A stretch of 64,000 bases of DNA from the NCBI RefSeq assembly GCF_029577735.1, contig NZ_JARQTO010000002.1, forward strand, positions 1 through 64,000. Reading direction: 5' to 3'. Within the stretch, counting starts at the first letter, position 1. Each line of letters starts with the position of its first letter. A program made the translations under genes and the position numbers. Shown here piece after piece: positions 6,966 to 16,313 of the stretch. The stretch comes from Exercitatus varius (lineage in GTDB: Bacteria; Pseudomonadota; Gammaproteobacteria; Enterobacterales; Pasteurellaceae). Below the pieces are notes generated by a model. The model ran no database searches. It saw only the letters and a program-made list of their open reading frames with translations, and was not told where the DNA came from.

Positions 6966-8750
6966 ATGAATTACAGCGAAGAATTACTTGCCTCGATATT
7001 CTGGATTTTGAAAGCCATCGGCATTACTGCCGTTGTATTCAGTCTGATGGTGTGGATTTTAGTGAAAACCACTCGCTGGGCGTATCAGTTCTGGTCGCTT
7101 GGGAAAGATTATTTGTCGCCTAAACGTAGTGCGAAACCGCTGGTTTATTTTATTGTGATCGTCTTTTTTAACCTACTTTCCGTGCGGTTGGATATCCTCT
7201 TTTCCAACTGGTATAAAGCCATGTACGACGCTTTGCAGAAAATGGACGAAAACGTATTTTGGCTGCAAATGATGGTGTTTTCGGTTCTTGCCGTCATTCA
7301 TATCAGCAATATTTTGCTGACTTACTACCTCACTCAACGCTTTACCATTCAATGGCGCACCTGGTTGAATGAAAATATGGTGGAAAAATGGATGACGCAA
7401 CAGGCTTATTATAAGTCTCAGTATGTTTATAATCAGCTTGATAACCCGGACCAACGTATTCAGCAAGACGTTCAATCTTATGTCAGTTCGTCCATCAGTT
7501 TTGCCACCGGCGTGATTTCTTCCGTCGTCTCCATTGTGGCGTTTACGCTAATTCTGTGGAATTTGGCGGGGCCGATGAATATCGCCGGCGTAACCGTGCC
7601 GCATGCCATGGTATTCCTGGTTTTTATTTATGTGCTGATTACCAGTATTTTCGCTTTCCGCATCGGTCGTCCGTTAATTCACTTGAATTTCTTAAACGAA
7701 CGCCTGAACGCGAACTATCGTTATTCCCTTATTCGGGTGAAAGAATATGCGGAAAGCATCGCCTTTTTCCGCGGCGAAAAAATGGAAAAAAACGTGTTGT
7801 ACAAACAGTTCGGGTATGTGATTGATAACGTGTGGAAAATGGTGTACATGACGTTGAAGTTATCCGGTTTTAACGTGATGATGACGCAGATTTCGGTCAT
7901 TTTTCCGTTCATTATTCAAGCGGCGCGCTATTTCAGCAAACAAATCCAATTGGGGGATTTAATTCAGACGGCGCAATCCTTCGGCCGCGTGCAATCGGCG
8001 TTATCTTACTTCCGGAACGTTTATGACGAGTTTACCGGATATCGCGCCGTGCTCGATCGTTTAACCGGATTTCACAGCGCCGTCAGCCAGGCTACTCAGG
8101 TTTCTCATGTGGTATTGAAAGACAGCGAAAGTGCGGTCGTTTTTGAGCGACTTTTTGTGAAAAAGCCGACGGGTGAAGTGCTGATTAAAGATTTAAATTT
8201 AAACCTGCCGCAAGGTTCGTCGATGTTAATCAAAGGCGCGTCCGGTTCCGGCAAAACCACTTTATTGCGAACGGCGGCGGGCTTGTGGTCGTTTTCGGAG
8301 GGCACCGTGCATTGCCCGCAGCATCATGCGCTGTTCTTGTCGCAAAAGCCTTATTTGCCGCAAGGACGTTTAATTGATGCCTTATATTATCCGGAAGTGA
8401 CGCCTGTGGATGCGGATTTGGCTGCGGCGGCGGATACTTTACGCGAAGTACAGCTCGGTCATCTGGCGGATAAACTGGAACAGGAAAACGACTGGATGCG
8501 CACTCTTTCTCTGGGCGAACAGCAACGTTTATCTTTTGCGCGTCTGTTAATTCATAAACCGATTGTCGCGTTTCTGGATGAAGCCACGGCGAGCATGGAC
8601 GAAGGGCTGGAAGACGCAATGTATCGGCTGTTACGCGCGCGCTTGCCGTACACGACCATTATCAGCGTCGGCCACCGTTCTACATTGCGGACGCATCACG
8701 ATAAGCAACTGATTATTAATGCGCAGGATCAAAGCTGGCAATTCTGTTAA
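6966..8750 (+). CDS. YddA-type ABC transporter, fused membrane and ATPase domains
   Basis: A 594-residue half-transporter of the SbmA/BacA/YddA type (ABC_membrane_2). Residues 1 to about 350 hold around six membrane helices with the family motif RWRTWLNE-like QWRTWLNENMVEKWM. The ATPase domain has Walker A GASGSGKTT (about 423-431), signature LSLGEQQ (about 515) and Walker B IVAFLDEA (about 533-540). It would act as a homodimer. The substrate is unknown; relatives move peptides, cobalamin or fatty acyl compounds. The gene overlaps neither neighbour; polA starts 108 bp downstream. An in-frame uptake sequence at 8131 encodes part of ESAVVFE, in the linker before the ATPase. Confidence 0.9.
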   Translation: MNYSEELLASIFWILKAIGITAVVFSLMVWILVKTTRWAYQFWSLGKDYLSPKRSAKPLVYFIVIVFFNLLSVRLDILFSNWYKAMYDALQKMDENVFWLQMMVFSVLAVIHISNILLTYYLTQRFTIQWRTWLNENMVEKWMTQQAYYKSQYVYNQLDNPDQRIQQDVQSYVSSSISFATGVISSVVSIVAFTLILWNLAGPMNIAGVTVPHAMVFLVFIYVLITSIFAFRIGRPLIHLNFLNERLNANYRYSLIRVKEYAESIAFFRGEKMEKNVLYKQFGYVIDNVWKMVYMTLKLSGFNVMMTQISVIFPFIIQAARYFSKQIQLGDLIQTAQSFGRVQSALSYFRNVYDEFTGYRAVLDRLTGFHSAVSQATQVSHVVLKDSESAVVFERLFVKKPTGEVLIKDLNLNLPQGSSMLIKGASGSGKTTLLRTAAGLWSFSEGTVHCPQHHALFLSQKPYLPQGRLIDALYYPEVTPVDADLAAAADTLREVQLGHLADKLEQENDWMRTLSLGEQQRLSFARLLIHKPIVAFLDEATASMDEGLEDAMYRLLRARLPYTTIISVGHRSTLRTHHDKQLIINAQDQSWQFC

Positions 8751-8858
8751 AGTGCGGGTGATTTTTGCATAGTTTTTTTAAGCGCGGACTTCGGTTCGTG
8801 CTTTTTTATTTGTCTGTTATAATGCTTGTCAGTTTTTATCAGATTGCGGGATTTTCCA

Positions 8859-11747
8859 ATGGCTCAGATTGCTCCAAATCCGCTCGTTCTTGTGGACGGC
8901 TCCTCTTATCTTTATCGTGCGTTTCATGCTTTTCCGCCGCTCAACAATTCGCAGGGCGAACCCACCGGCGCGATGTTCGGTGTGCTGAATATGCTGAAAA
9001 GCCTGATTTCTCAAGTGCAGCCCAGCCACATTGCGGTGGTGTTTGATGCGAAAGGCAAGACTTTTCGCGACGAATTGTTCGAGCAGTACAAATCCCACCG
9101 CCCGCCGATGCCCGATGATTTGCGGCGGCAGATTGAGCCGTTGCATCACATTATTCGCTCGTTGGGCATTCCTTTGCTTTCCATTGAAGGCGTAGAAGCG
9201 GACGACGTGATCGGCACCCTTGCCGTGCAGGCGTCGTCACAGGGAAAAAAGGTTTTGATTAGTACCGGCGATAAAGATATGGCTCAGTTGGTGGATGATA
9301 ACATCATGCTTATCAACACCATGAACAACACGTTGCTCGATCGTCAGGGCGTGATTGAGAAATACGGCATTCCGCCGGAACTTATCATTGATTATCTCGC
9401 GCTGATGGGCGACAGTTCGGATAATATTCCGGGTATTGCCGGCGTAGGCGAAAAAACCGCGTTGGGCTTGCTGCAGGGCATCGGTTCCATGGCGGAAGTG
9501 TATGCTAACTTGGATAAAGTGGCGGATTTGCCGATTCGCGGTGCGAAAAAATTGGGCGAAAAGTTATTGGCGGCAAAAGCGGATGCGGAGCTGTCCTATG
9601 TGCTGGCGACCATAAAAACCGACGTTAAACTTGAAGTGGCGCCGGAGGATTTGGTTATCGGTTCGTCCGATAATGACGAACTGGCGACCTTGTTCGGGCG
9701 TTACGAATTTAAACGCTGGCTGAATGAAGTGCTGACGAGCGACAGTCCGCTGACCCAAGCGACGTCACAACCGGTTAAAGTGAATCCTTACCAAGCCTCG
9801 CCGGCGACCTCGACAACCGAAAGTGCGGTGAAAAACGTGGTAAAAATTGACCGCACTTTGTATGAAACCGTCACCACGCCGGCGCAGCTGCAGGACTGGA
9901 TTACCAAAATTCAGCGGGCAAAATTGGTGGCGCTGGATACGGAAACCGATTCGCTGAATGCTATGACGGCGGAGCTGGTGGGCATTTCTTTCGGCTTGGA
10001 GAACGGCGAAGCCTGTTATATTCCGTTGGCGCACGTGCATCAAACGACGCAAGACGGTGAAGCCCGGAAAGCCGATGAAAGTGGGCAAGCCGATTTGTTC
10101 GCCGAGCCGGAAGCAAGCGCCCAAACCCATTGGCGGTTATTGCCGCAGCAGCTTAATAAAACGGATTGTCTGGCACAGTTGAAAGCGGTGCTGGAAGACA
10201 CCGACATTCGGAAAATCGGACAGAATTTAAAATACGATCTCACGATTTTCGCCAATCACGGCATTCAGGTGCAAGGCGTAGCCTTTGATACCATGCTGGA
10301 AAGCTATGTGTTAAACAGCACCGGCCGGCATAATATGGATGAGTTGGCGGAACGTTATCTGGGCCATCAAACCATTTCTTTCGAAAGCCTGGCGGGCAAG
10401 GGGAAAAATCAGTTAACTTTCGATAAAATCCCATTGGCGCAGGCGGCGGAATATGCGGCGGAAGATGCGGACGTCACCATGAAACTGCATCAAACGCTTT
10501 GGCCGGAGCTGGAAAAAACACCGAGTCTGAAAGCCTTATTCAATGATATTGAATTGCCGTTGGTTCCCGTACTTTCCCGTATCGAACGTAACGGCGTGCT
10601 GATTGACGCCCAAGCCTTGAAAATTCAGTCGCGGGAATTCGCCGTAAGATTAACCGAACTGGAAGCTAAAGCCTATGAAATCGCCGGCGAATCCTTTAAT
10701 CTGGCGTCTCCGAAACAATTGCAGGAGATTTTGTTTAATAAACTGAATTTGCCGGTGTTACAGAAAACGCCGAAAGGCGAGCCTTCCACCAAAGAAGAAG
10801 TGTTGGAGGAATTGGCCTTTGAGCATGAATTACCGAAGCTGTTGGTGGAACACCGCGGCCTGGCGAAACTGAAATCCACTTACACCGATAAATTACCGCA
10901 AATGATTAATCCGCATACGGGGCGGGTGCATACCTCTTATCATCAGGCCGTCACGGCGACCGGGCGGCTTTCTTCGACGGATCCGAATCTACAGAACATT
11001 CCTATCCGCAACGAAGAAGGGCGTCGCATTCGTCAGGCGTTTATCGCCCGTGACGGTTACAAAATTATTGCGGCGGATTATTCGCAAATCGAACTGCGGA
11101 TTATGGCGCATTTGTCCGGCGATAAAGGGCTGACCGACGCTTTTATTGAAAGACGCGATATTCACCGTTCTACCGCATCGGAAATTTTCGGCATACCGCT
11201 GGAAGAGGTGACCGGCGAACAACGCCGTAGCGCCAAAGCGATTAATTTCGGCTTGATTTACGGCATGTCGTCCTTCGGGCTTTCCCGTCAGTTAGGCATT
11301 TCCCGGCTCGAAGCGAAAAAGTACATGGATTTATATTTCCAGCGCTATCCGAATGTGCAAACTTTCATGCATGACATTCAGGAAAAAGCGAAAGCGCAGG
11401 GTTTCGTGGAAACCCTGTTCGGTCGCCGTTTGTATCTGCCGGATATTAAATCCGCAAACGCCGCGCGTCGTAAAGGCGCCGAACGAGTGGCGATTAATGC
11501 GCCGATGCAGGGAACGGCGGCGGATATTATTAAACGCGCGATGATCGATATTGATCACGCCATTGCCGGCGACGAGGATATTCTGATGATCATGCAGGTG
11601 CATGATGAATTGGTGTTTGAAGTGCGGTCGGAAAAAGCGGAGTTTTTCAGTCGGCTGATTAAGCAAAAAATGGAAAGCGCCGCTCAGCTGGCGGTCCCGT
11701 TAATTGTGGACGTGGGCGTCGGGGTGAATTGGGATGAAGCCCATTAA
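8859..11747 (+). CDS. polA: DNA polymerase I
   Basis: A 962-residue polymerase that removes RNA primers and fills gaps. Residues 1 to about 300 are the 5'-3' exonuclease, starting LVLVDGSSYLYRAFHAFPP. The 3'-5' exonuclease looks active, with D360-x-E362 in LDTETDSL, the Asp of GQNLKYDLTI and YAAEDADVT. The polymerase has motif A DYSQIELR (D740), motif B RRSAKAINFGLIYG and motif C VHDELVFE (H915-D916). I used ATG 8859 (MAQIAPNPLVLVDG), which aligns with E. coli, not the upstream TTG at 8826. The linker before the proofreading domain carries two in-frame uptake sequences in inverted orientation (9820-9859). Confidence 0.98.
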   Translation: MAQIAPNPLVLVDGSSYLYRAFHAFPPLNNSQGEPTGAMFGVLNMLKSLISQVQPSHIAVVFDAKGKTFRDELFEQYKSHRPPMPDDLRRQIEPLHHIIRSLGIPLLSIEGVEADDVIGTLAVQASSQGKKVLISTGDKDMAQLVDDNIMLINTMNNTLLDRQGVIEKYGIPPELIIDYLALMGDSSDNIPGIAGVGEKTALGLLQGIGSMAEVYANLDKVADLPIRGAKKLGEKLLAAKADAELSYVLATIKTDVKLEVAPEDLVIGSSDNDELATLFGRYEFKRWLNEVLTSDSPLTQATSQPVKVNPYQASPATSTTESAVKNVVKIDRTLYETVTTPAQLQDWITKIQRAKLVALDTETDSLNAMTAELVGISFGLENGEACYIPLAHVHQTTQDGEARKADESGQADLFAEPEASAQTHWRLLPQQLNKTDCLAQLKAVLEDTDIRKIGQNLKYDLTIFANHGIQVQGVAFDTMLESYVLNSTGRHNMDELAERYLGHQTISFESLAGKGKNQLTFDKIPLAQAAEYAAEDADVTMKLHQTLWPELEKTPSLKALFNDIELPLVPVLSRIERNGVLIDAQALKIQSREFAVRLTELEAKAYEIAGESFNLASPKQLQEILFNKLNLPVLQKTPKGEPSTKEEVLEELAFEHELPKLLVEHRGLAKLKSTYTDKLPQMINPHTGRVHTSYHQAVTATGRLSSTDPNLQNIPIRNEEGRRIRQAFIARDGYKIIAADYSQIELRIMAHLSGDKGLTDAFIERRDIHRSTASEIFGIPLEEVTGEQRRSAKAINFGLIYGMSSFGLSRQLGISRLEAKKYMDLYFQRYPNVQTFMHDIQEKAKAQGFVETLFGRRLYLPDIKSANAARRKGAERVAINAPMQGTAADIIKRAMIDIDHAIAGDEDILMIMQVHDELVFEVRSEKAEFFSRLIKQKMESAAQLAVPLIVDVGVGVNWDEAH

Positions 11748-11796
11748 AAAACTCGTGAAAATTTGACCGCACTTTTCGAGTCAAATCAGTAAATTC

Positions 11797-11826
11797 AAGG
11801 CTTGGATAATCCAAGCCTTTCTTTTT
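11797..11826. terminator. Bidirectional terminator between polA and the DASS gene
   Basis: AAGGCTTGG-ATAAT-CCAAGCCTT forms a nine-base-pair stem and is followed by CTTTTT. It lies between two convergent genes. Confidence 0.85.
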
Positions 11827-11837
11827 GCCGTGATTTA

Positions 11838-13226
11838 TTACCACCAAGTCATCCAGAAGAAATAAGACAGCGAGCCGATAATAAATACGCCGATAGTATT
11901 TAAGATAATCCCTACCTGTAACATTTCTTTTTGTTTTATATAGCCGGTCGCAAATACAATGGCGTTCGGCGGGGTGGCAATCGGCAGCATAAATGCGCAG
12001 GATGCGCCGCAAGCGATAATTGCCGCCAGCGAGATAGGCGGCAACCCTAATGAAGTTGCCACGGAAATGTAAATCGGCATAAGCAGCGCGGCGCTTGCGG
12101 TGTTAGAAGTGAATTCGGTTAAGAACAGAATAAATGCCGTCATCACAATCGCCATTAACCACCAGTTTTTATGACCGATATAAGACACGATGGTTTCCGC
12201 CAGAATTTTGCTGGCGCCGGTATCTTTCAGCACAATGCTTAACACCATGCCGCCGCCGCAAAGTAACAGCACGCCCCATTCCGTACGATCTTGAATTTGG
12301 CTCCAGGTCGCCGTACCGCTTAAGGTGAACGCCATTACCGCGATCATCGCGATTAACGCATCAAAACTGCGGATGGCGGAGGTTAATCCGAGCGCGTTTC
12401 GTACGACGGGTTCGAGTACGGAACTGAAAATAAGAAATAACGCAGTCAGGCTGAATACGACCAATGTGATAATACGTTTGCCGTTCATGGGAATTTCTTC
12501 AATTTCAACATCAAAGGGCACGTTAAAATTCGGGCGCAGTACAATTAAAAGTGAAATAATCATGGCAATCAGCAGCAAGAATGTTACCGGTACGCCGTAC
12601 GCCAGCCATTCCGAAAATGAAACTTTGATTTGCGATGCCAAAATGGCGTTCGGGGCGGAGCCCACCAATGTGGCTATTCCGCCGATACTGGCGCTGAAAG
12701 CAATGCCGAGCAACACGAAAACATACAGATTACGGTTACTTTTCATATCTACTTTATGCAGAATGCCCAGTGTTAGCGGCAACATCAAAGCGGCGACCGC
12801 GGTATTATTGATGAAGAAGGATAACAGATTGGTGACGGCAAACAGGTAGAAAATCGTGAGCCTTAAATTGCCCCGCGCCAAACGAATGACGTGATTGGCA
12901 ATCCATAAGTCAATTTTCTGAATATTCAGCACCGCCGCAATCACAAAGCCGCCGAAGAACATAAAAATAATCGGTTCGGAAAAGGGCGCAAAAGCCGCTT
13001 TGGTATTCAGTACGCCCAATCCGATGGCGAAAACCGGCACAAGCAAGGCGGTAATCGTGATGTGGAAAGCCTCGGTCAGCCACAAAATACCGATGAAAAC
13101 CAGTAAGGCAAGGCCTCGGTTTTCCTGAGAATTAAAGGGCAGGATATTTAATAGAGTAAAGAAGAGTATCAGATCCGCGACTAAGATAATCAGCCCTCTG
13201 ACTGGATTTTTGCTGGTACTTGACAT
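11838..13226 (-). CDS. DASS/SLC13-family anion transporter
   Basis: A 462-residue inner-membrane protein with about 11-12 hydrophobic segments. It has the inverted-repeat signature of the divalent anion:sodium symporter family: INNTAVAALMLP with SAPNAI in the first half and TSNTASAALLMP with TPPNAIVFATGYI in the second. The first SNT motif, which binds sodium and substrate in VcINDY, reads NNT here; the second is intact. Family members carry C4-dicarboxylates, citrate or sulfate. A dicarboxylate would fit a succinate-producing organism, but this cannot be decided from sequence. It stands alone, convergent with polA, and has about 160 bp of A/T-rich upstream sequence without a recognised site. 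Confidence 0.85.
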   Translation of the reverse strand: MSSTSKNPVRGLIILVADLILFFTLLNILPFNSQENRGLALLVFIGILWLTEAFHITITALLVPVFAIGLGVLNTKAAFAPFSEPIIFMFFGGFVIAAVLNIQKIDLWIANHVIRLARGNLRLTIFYLFAVTNLLSFFINNTAVAALMLPLTLGILHKVDMKSNRNLYVFVLLGIAFSASIGGIATLVGSAPNAILASQIKVSFSEWLAYGVPVTFLLLIAMIISLLIVLRPNFNVPFDVEIEEIPMNGKRIITLVVFSLTALFLIFSSVLEPVVRNALGLTSAIRSFDALIAMIAVMAFTLSGTATWSQIQDRTEWGVLLLCGGGMVLSIVLKDTGASKILAETIVSYIGHKNWWLMAIVMTAFILFLTEFTSNTASAALLMPIYISVATSLGLPPISLAAIIACGASCAFMLPIATPPNAIVFATGYIKQKEMLQVGIILNTIGVFIIGSLSYFFWMTWW

Positions 13227-13388
13227 AACGCCCTCGCTATTTTATGTTATATGTTTGCATTGAATAAAAATGAATAGATATGTTATTTTTCTGAATTTCT
13301 ATTCAGTTTCGAATGTAGCGTAATTCGAGCGGTTGCGCAATCCGTGGCGGATTATTTTAATCAGGTTTTTGAATAAAATTTGAAATTA

Positions 13389-14099
13389 TCAAAATTTCAG
13401 GTAAAACTCGCGGGTTAATTGAATAAATTCTAGCGTATAGCGATTTTTTTCATCATAAATCGTCAATTTGCCGTGTTCCGTTTCTTTTTTCCGTTTCATA
13501 AAACTCAATAACACCCGTTGCGGCGCTTTACCTTGTTTGGTCGTCACATCACATTGCCGTACGCAATAAAGTGCGGTCAATTTTTTTAACGTTTTTCCTT
13601 GTTCCGCCGGCAAAACAAAATGGATCATGCCTTGTTCCGTCAGCAAAGACGAAGCAATCCGCAACCATTCCTCATGAGAAAGCGCCGCGATGTAACGGGC
13701 GGCGTCACGTTCGTGATTACGGCAATTCACACCCGGTGCAAAATAGGGCGGATTCGCCACAATATTATCGAATTTTTGCCCGCACTTTCGGGCGAAATCC
13801 GCAATATCGGCACAATGCACATGCAGGCGATGCGCCCAGGGTGAAGCGTTGAAGTTCTCCCGGGCTTGCCGAGCGGCGGCGGGATCCCGTTCCACACCGT
13901 GAATTTCCGCATTTTCGTCGCTGCGTTGCGCTAACATGAGGGCGATTAATCCCGAACCGGTGCCGAGATCCAATACGGATCGCGCGCTTGCCACATCGGC
14001 CCAGGCGCCGAGCAAAATGCCGTCCGTTCCCACTTTCATCGCACAGCGATCGTGATTGATATGGAATTGTTTAAAAGTAAAGCCGTTACGCGTTGTCAT
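13389..14099 (-). CDS. trmN6: tRNA1(Val) (adenine(37)-N6)-methyltransferase
   Basis: The 236-residue enzyme, known in E. coli as YfiC/TrmN6, methylates N6 of A37 in tRNA-Val. It has the SAM-binding loop LDLGTGSG (residues 43-50) and the adenine-N6-methylase catalytic motif NPPYF (116-120). The N-terminal segment FTFKQFHINHDRCAMKVGTDGILLGAWA is characteristic of this family. The gene lies downstream of bamC with a hairpin terminator between them, so it probably has its own promoter. Two uptake-type sequences lie inside it: an exact one near 13570 and the variant AAGTGCGGG at 13779. Confidence 0.93.
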   Translation of the reverse strand: MTTRNGFTFKQFHINHDRCAMKVGTDGILLGAWADVASARSVLDLGTGSGLIALMLAQRSDENAEIHGVERDPAAARQARENFNASPWAHRLHVHCADIADFARKCGQKFDNIVANPPYFAPGVNCRNHERDAARYIAALSHEEWLRIASSLLTEQGMIHFVLPAEQGKTLKKLTALYCVRQCDVTTKQGKAPQRVLLSFMKRKKETEHGKLTIYDEKNRYTLEFIQLTREFYLKF

Positions 14100-14118
14100 G
14101 ATGGTATCGTGATTAAAA

Positions 14119-14142
14119 AGAAAGGCACAAATATGTGCCTTT
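14119..14142 (-). terminator. Terminator downstream of bamC
   Basis: The stem AAAGGCACA/TGTGCCTTT is followed, on the minus strand, by CTTTTTAATC. It closes the bamC transcript ahead of trmN6. Confidence 0.75.
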
Positions 14143-14160
14143 CGGAGAAGGATTCGGCGA

Positions 14161-15162
14161 TTATTTGCCGATTAAGCGCGCCAGTGCCTGATATAGCGCT
14201 TGCGCGGCGTCACCGCTGATAGCGTTGCCGTCTTCATCACTGATGACGACGGAACTTTGTTTGCCGTGCGCGCTGATTTGCATGCTGTATTCGCCGTCTT
14301 CCAGATCAGGTCGGGAGACGCCGAAACGTGCCCATTCCGTCTGGCTTAGCGGTTTATAGTTCAGTTTACGGTAGCCGCGACCGACGGTTTCTTCTTCCGT
14401 TTCAAAACCTAATTGCGGCAAGGCTTCACCGAGTTTGATCCAGGACTGCTGGAATTCGGAAGACATCGCTAAAGCCGGATGGTTGTTTGAATCGGTAATG
14501 ATCGCCGTTTGAATCGGTCCGCTTGCCGTCGGCGTTGCCACCGCCTGCGCCTGGCTTTGATAATCGGCGTTCAATTCGCCCACGAACTGATTCAACAAAC
14601 TTGAGGTGTAACGTTCTTTCTCTTTTTGGCTTGGCGTGAACAGAATTTCGTCACGTTTGGCTTCCAGTACGCTCACCACTAAAGCGTTAGCCTCCTGATT
14701 ACCGACTTGGTTAATCTGGTAACGCAACAGGGTTTCGCCCGGATCCATTTTGGCGCCGAAATTGGTCCAATCGGTTTCGATTTGGTTGTCTTTTGCCGTG
14801 AATTTAATGGATCTTTCTTCTAACAAACGCGCCATTTGCTGAATATTATAAACACTGGCTTTTTCCGGCGAATAAATGATGGATGCCCGTTCGCCGTCAA
14901 ATTGCGCGACGGAATTGCCGATAATCGCCATTGGAACGGCCGGCGGGCGAATGTCCATATTTTCGCCCTTTTTGACATTGGTTTCAGGTAAGGCGTAAGT
15001 ATCGTTTTGACCGACGATCTGAATACCGGCGGTATCGATAGTCGTGAAGGTCGGTGCGCTGGCGTGTTTTTCGTAACTGTCGTTAGCGTAAGGGCTGGTG
15101 TTTCCGCAACCGGTCGCCGCGACAACGGCTAGCACAGTTAAAGGGAATAAGCATTTTTTCAT
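14161..15162 (-). CDS. bamC: Outer membrane assembly lipoprotein BamC
   Basis: A 333-residue lipoprotein of the BAM complex that inserts beta-barrel proteins into the outer membrane. The signal peptide ends with lipobox ATGC (Cys19). The unstructured segment after it, with GQNDTYALPE and IRPPAVPMAIIGNS, corresponds to the part of E. coli BamC that packs on BamD. Two helix-grip domains follow, with the conserved WARFGVSRPDLEDGEYSMQI region near residue 285. It lies 117 bp downstream of dapA, as in E. coli, but a hairpin terminator in the gap (15228-15261) may reduce read-through. Confidence 0.93.
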   Translation of the reverse strand: MKKCLFPLTVLAVVAATGCGNTSPYANDSYEKHASAPTFTTIDTAGIQIVGQNDTYALPETNVKKGENMDIRPPAVPMAIIGNSVAQFDGERASIIYSPEKASVYNIQQMARLLEERSIKFTAKDNQIETDWTNFGAKMDPGETLLRYQINQVGNQEANALVVSVLEAKRDEILFTPSQKEKERYTSSLLNQFVGELNADYQSQAQAVATPTASGPIQTAIITDSNNHPALAMSSEFQQSWIKLGEALPQLGFETEEETVGRGYRKLNYKPLSQTEWARFGVSRPDLEDGEYSMQISAHGKQSSVVISDEDGNAISGDAAQALYQALARLIGK

Positions 15163-15227
15163 TCTTTTTCCTTAAATTTAAAGAATATTCTGTTTTCTGA
15201 CCGCACTTTGGGGGAAAAGTTTAAATG

Positions 15228-15261
15228 AAAACCGCACACGTTGCGACGCGTGCGGCTTTTT
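15228..15261 (-). terminator. Terminator or attenuator between dapA and bamC
   Basis: The stem CCGCACACG/CGCGTGCGG, with one G-U type mismatch and a TTGCGA loop, lies just past the dapA stop. On the minus strand it is followed by TTTTC, a short T run, so read-through into bamC is likely. Confidence 0.65.
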
Positions 15262-15279
15262 ATCAATATTCGGTTAATT

Positions 15280-16176
15280 TCAGATTAAACCCGCAATTTT
15301 TAACGCTTCGAGTACTTTCGGTTGCGCCTGTTCGCTTAATACGGTTAACGGCAGACGCAAAAACGGATCTTTGATTAAGCCGATTTTATAGGCAGCCCAT
15401 TTTACCGGAATCGGATTGCCTTCGATAAATAAATCGCGGTGTAACGGCATTAAGCGTTGGTTGATTTTTTCCGCTTCTTCAAAGTTGCCTTCCAACGCAA
15501 ATTTACACATTTTCGCCATGTCTGCCGCCGCCAGGTTGTTGGTGACGGAAATAACGCCTTGCCCGCCCAGCTTCATGCTTTCCAAACCGGTCGCATCGTC
15601 GCCGCTTAAGAAAATGAAATCTTCGCCGGCCAATTGTTTAATGAGTTTTACCCGGCTGACGTCTCCGGTCGCTTCTTTGATCGCTACGATATTCGGAATT
15701 TTTGCTAAACGCGCGACGGTTTCCGGTTTCATATCGGAACCGGTACGTCCCGGTACATTGTAAAGAATTTGCGGTAAATCGGTGCATTCGGCGATGGCTT
15801 TGAAATGCTGATACATGCCTTCCTGCGTCGGTTTGTTGTAATAAGGCACCACGCTTAAGCAACCCGCAACGCCGCTGTCACGTAATAATTTCGTCATGGT
15901 GATGGCTTCGCTGGTGGCATTGGCGCCCGTTCCGGCGATAACCGGAATGCGGCCGGCGGCAAATTCCACGGTTTTCAGAATCGTCTTCACATTTTCATCG
16001 ATGCTCAGTGTGGCGGATTCACCGGTGGTGCCGACCGAAACAATCGCGTTAGTGCCCGCTTTGATGTGAAATTCAACCAATTTTTTTAATTCGTCGTAAT
16101 CCACTTCGCCGTGGTTATCCATGGGTGTGATTAATGCAACGATACTTCCTGAAAATAATGGAGTGCGTGAAGACAT
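15280..16176 (-). CDS. dapA: 4-hydroxy-tetrahydrodipicolinate synthase
   Basis: The 298-residue enzyme condenses pyruvate with aspartate semialdehyde, the first committed step to diaminopimelate and lysine. The Schiff-base lysine is K167 in VAIKEATG, and the catalytic triad is visible as T50 in VGTTGES, Y139 in LYNVPGRTG and Y113 in VPYYNKP. Length and motifs match the tetrameric DapA family. The start MSSRTPLFSGSIVALITPM has a Shine-Dalgarno sequence AAGAGGTT. It lies upstream of bamC as in many gammaproteobacteria. Confidence 0.97.
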   Translation of the reverse strand: MSSRTPLFSGSIVALITPMDNHGEVDYDELKKLVEFHIKAGTNAIVSVGTTGESATLSIDENVKTILKTVEFAAGRIPVIAGTGANATSEAITMTKLLRDSGVAGCLSVVPYYNKPTQEGMYQHFKAIAECTDLPQILYNVPGRTGSDMKPETVARLAKIPNIVAIKEATGDVSRVKLIKQLAGEDFIFLSGDDATGLESMKLGGQGVISVTNNLAAADMAKMCKFALEGNFEEAEKINQRLMPLHRDLFIEGNPIPVKWAAYKIGLIKDPFLRLPLTVLSEQAQPKVLEALKIAGLI

Positions 16177-16313
16177 AAGAACCTCTTATCGTTATTTGAA
16201 CTCATTGCTATAAGCATTGCGAAAATAAACAGGTTTTGCAAGCGGTTTTTTTGTTTTTTGCCGTGAAGCGGCAAAATTATACGGAACTTTTCCGATAAAA
16301 AAGACAGAACGCG

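Noticed and set aside
9765..10130. Reading frames opposite polA
   Set aside because: Antisense shadows of well-supported polA codons, with no start signal and no recognisable domain.
16237..16247. Actinobacillus pleuropneumoniae-type uptake sequence (ACAAGCGGT)
   Set aside because: The site reads TGCAAGCGGT, one base off and isolated, whereas the Haemophilus type occurs more than fifty times.
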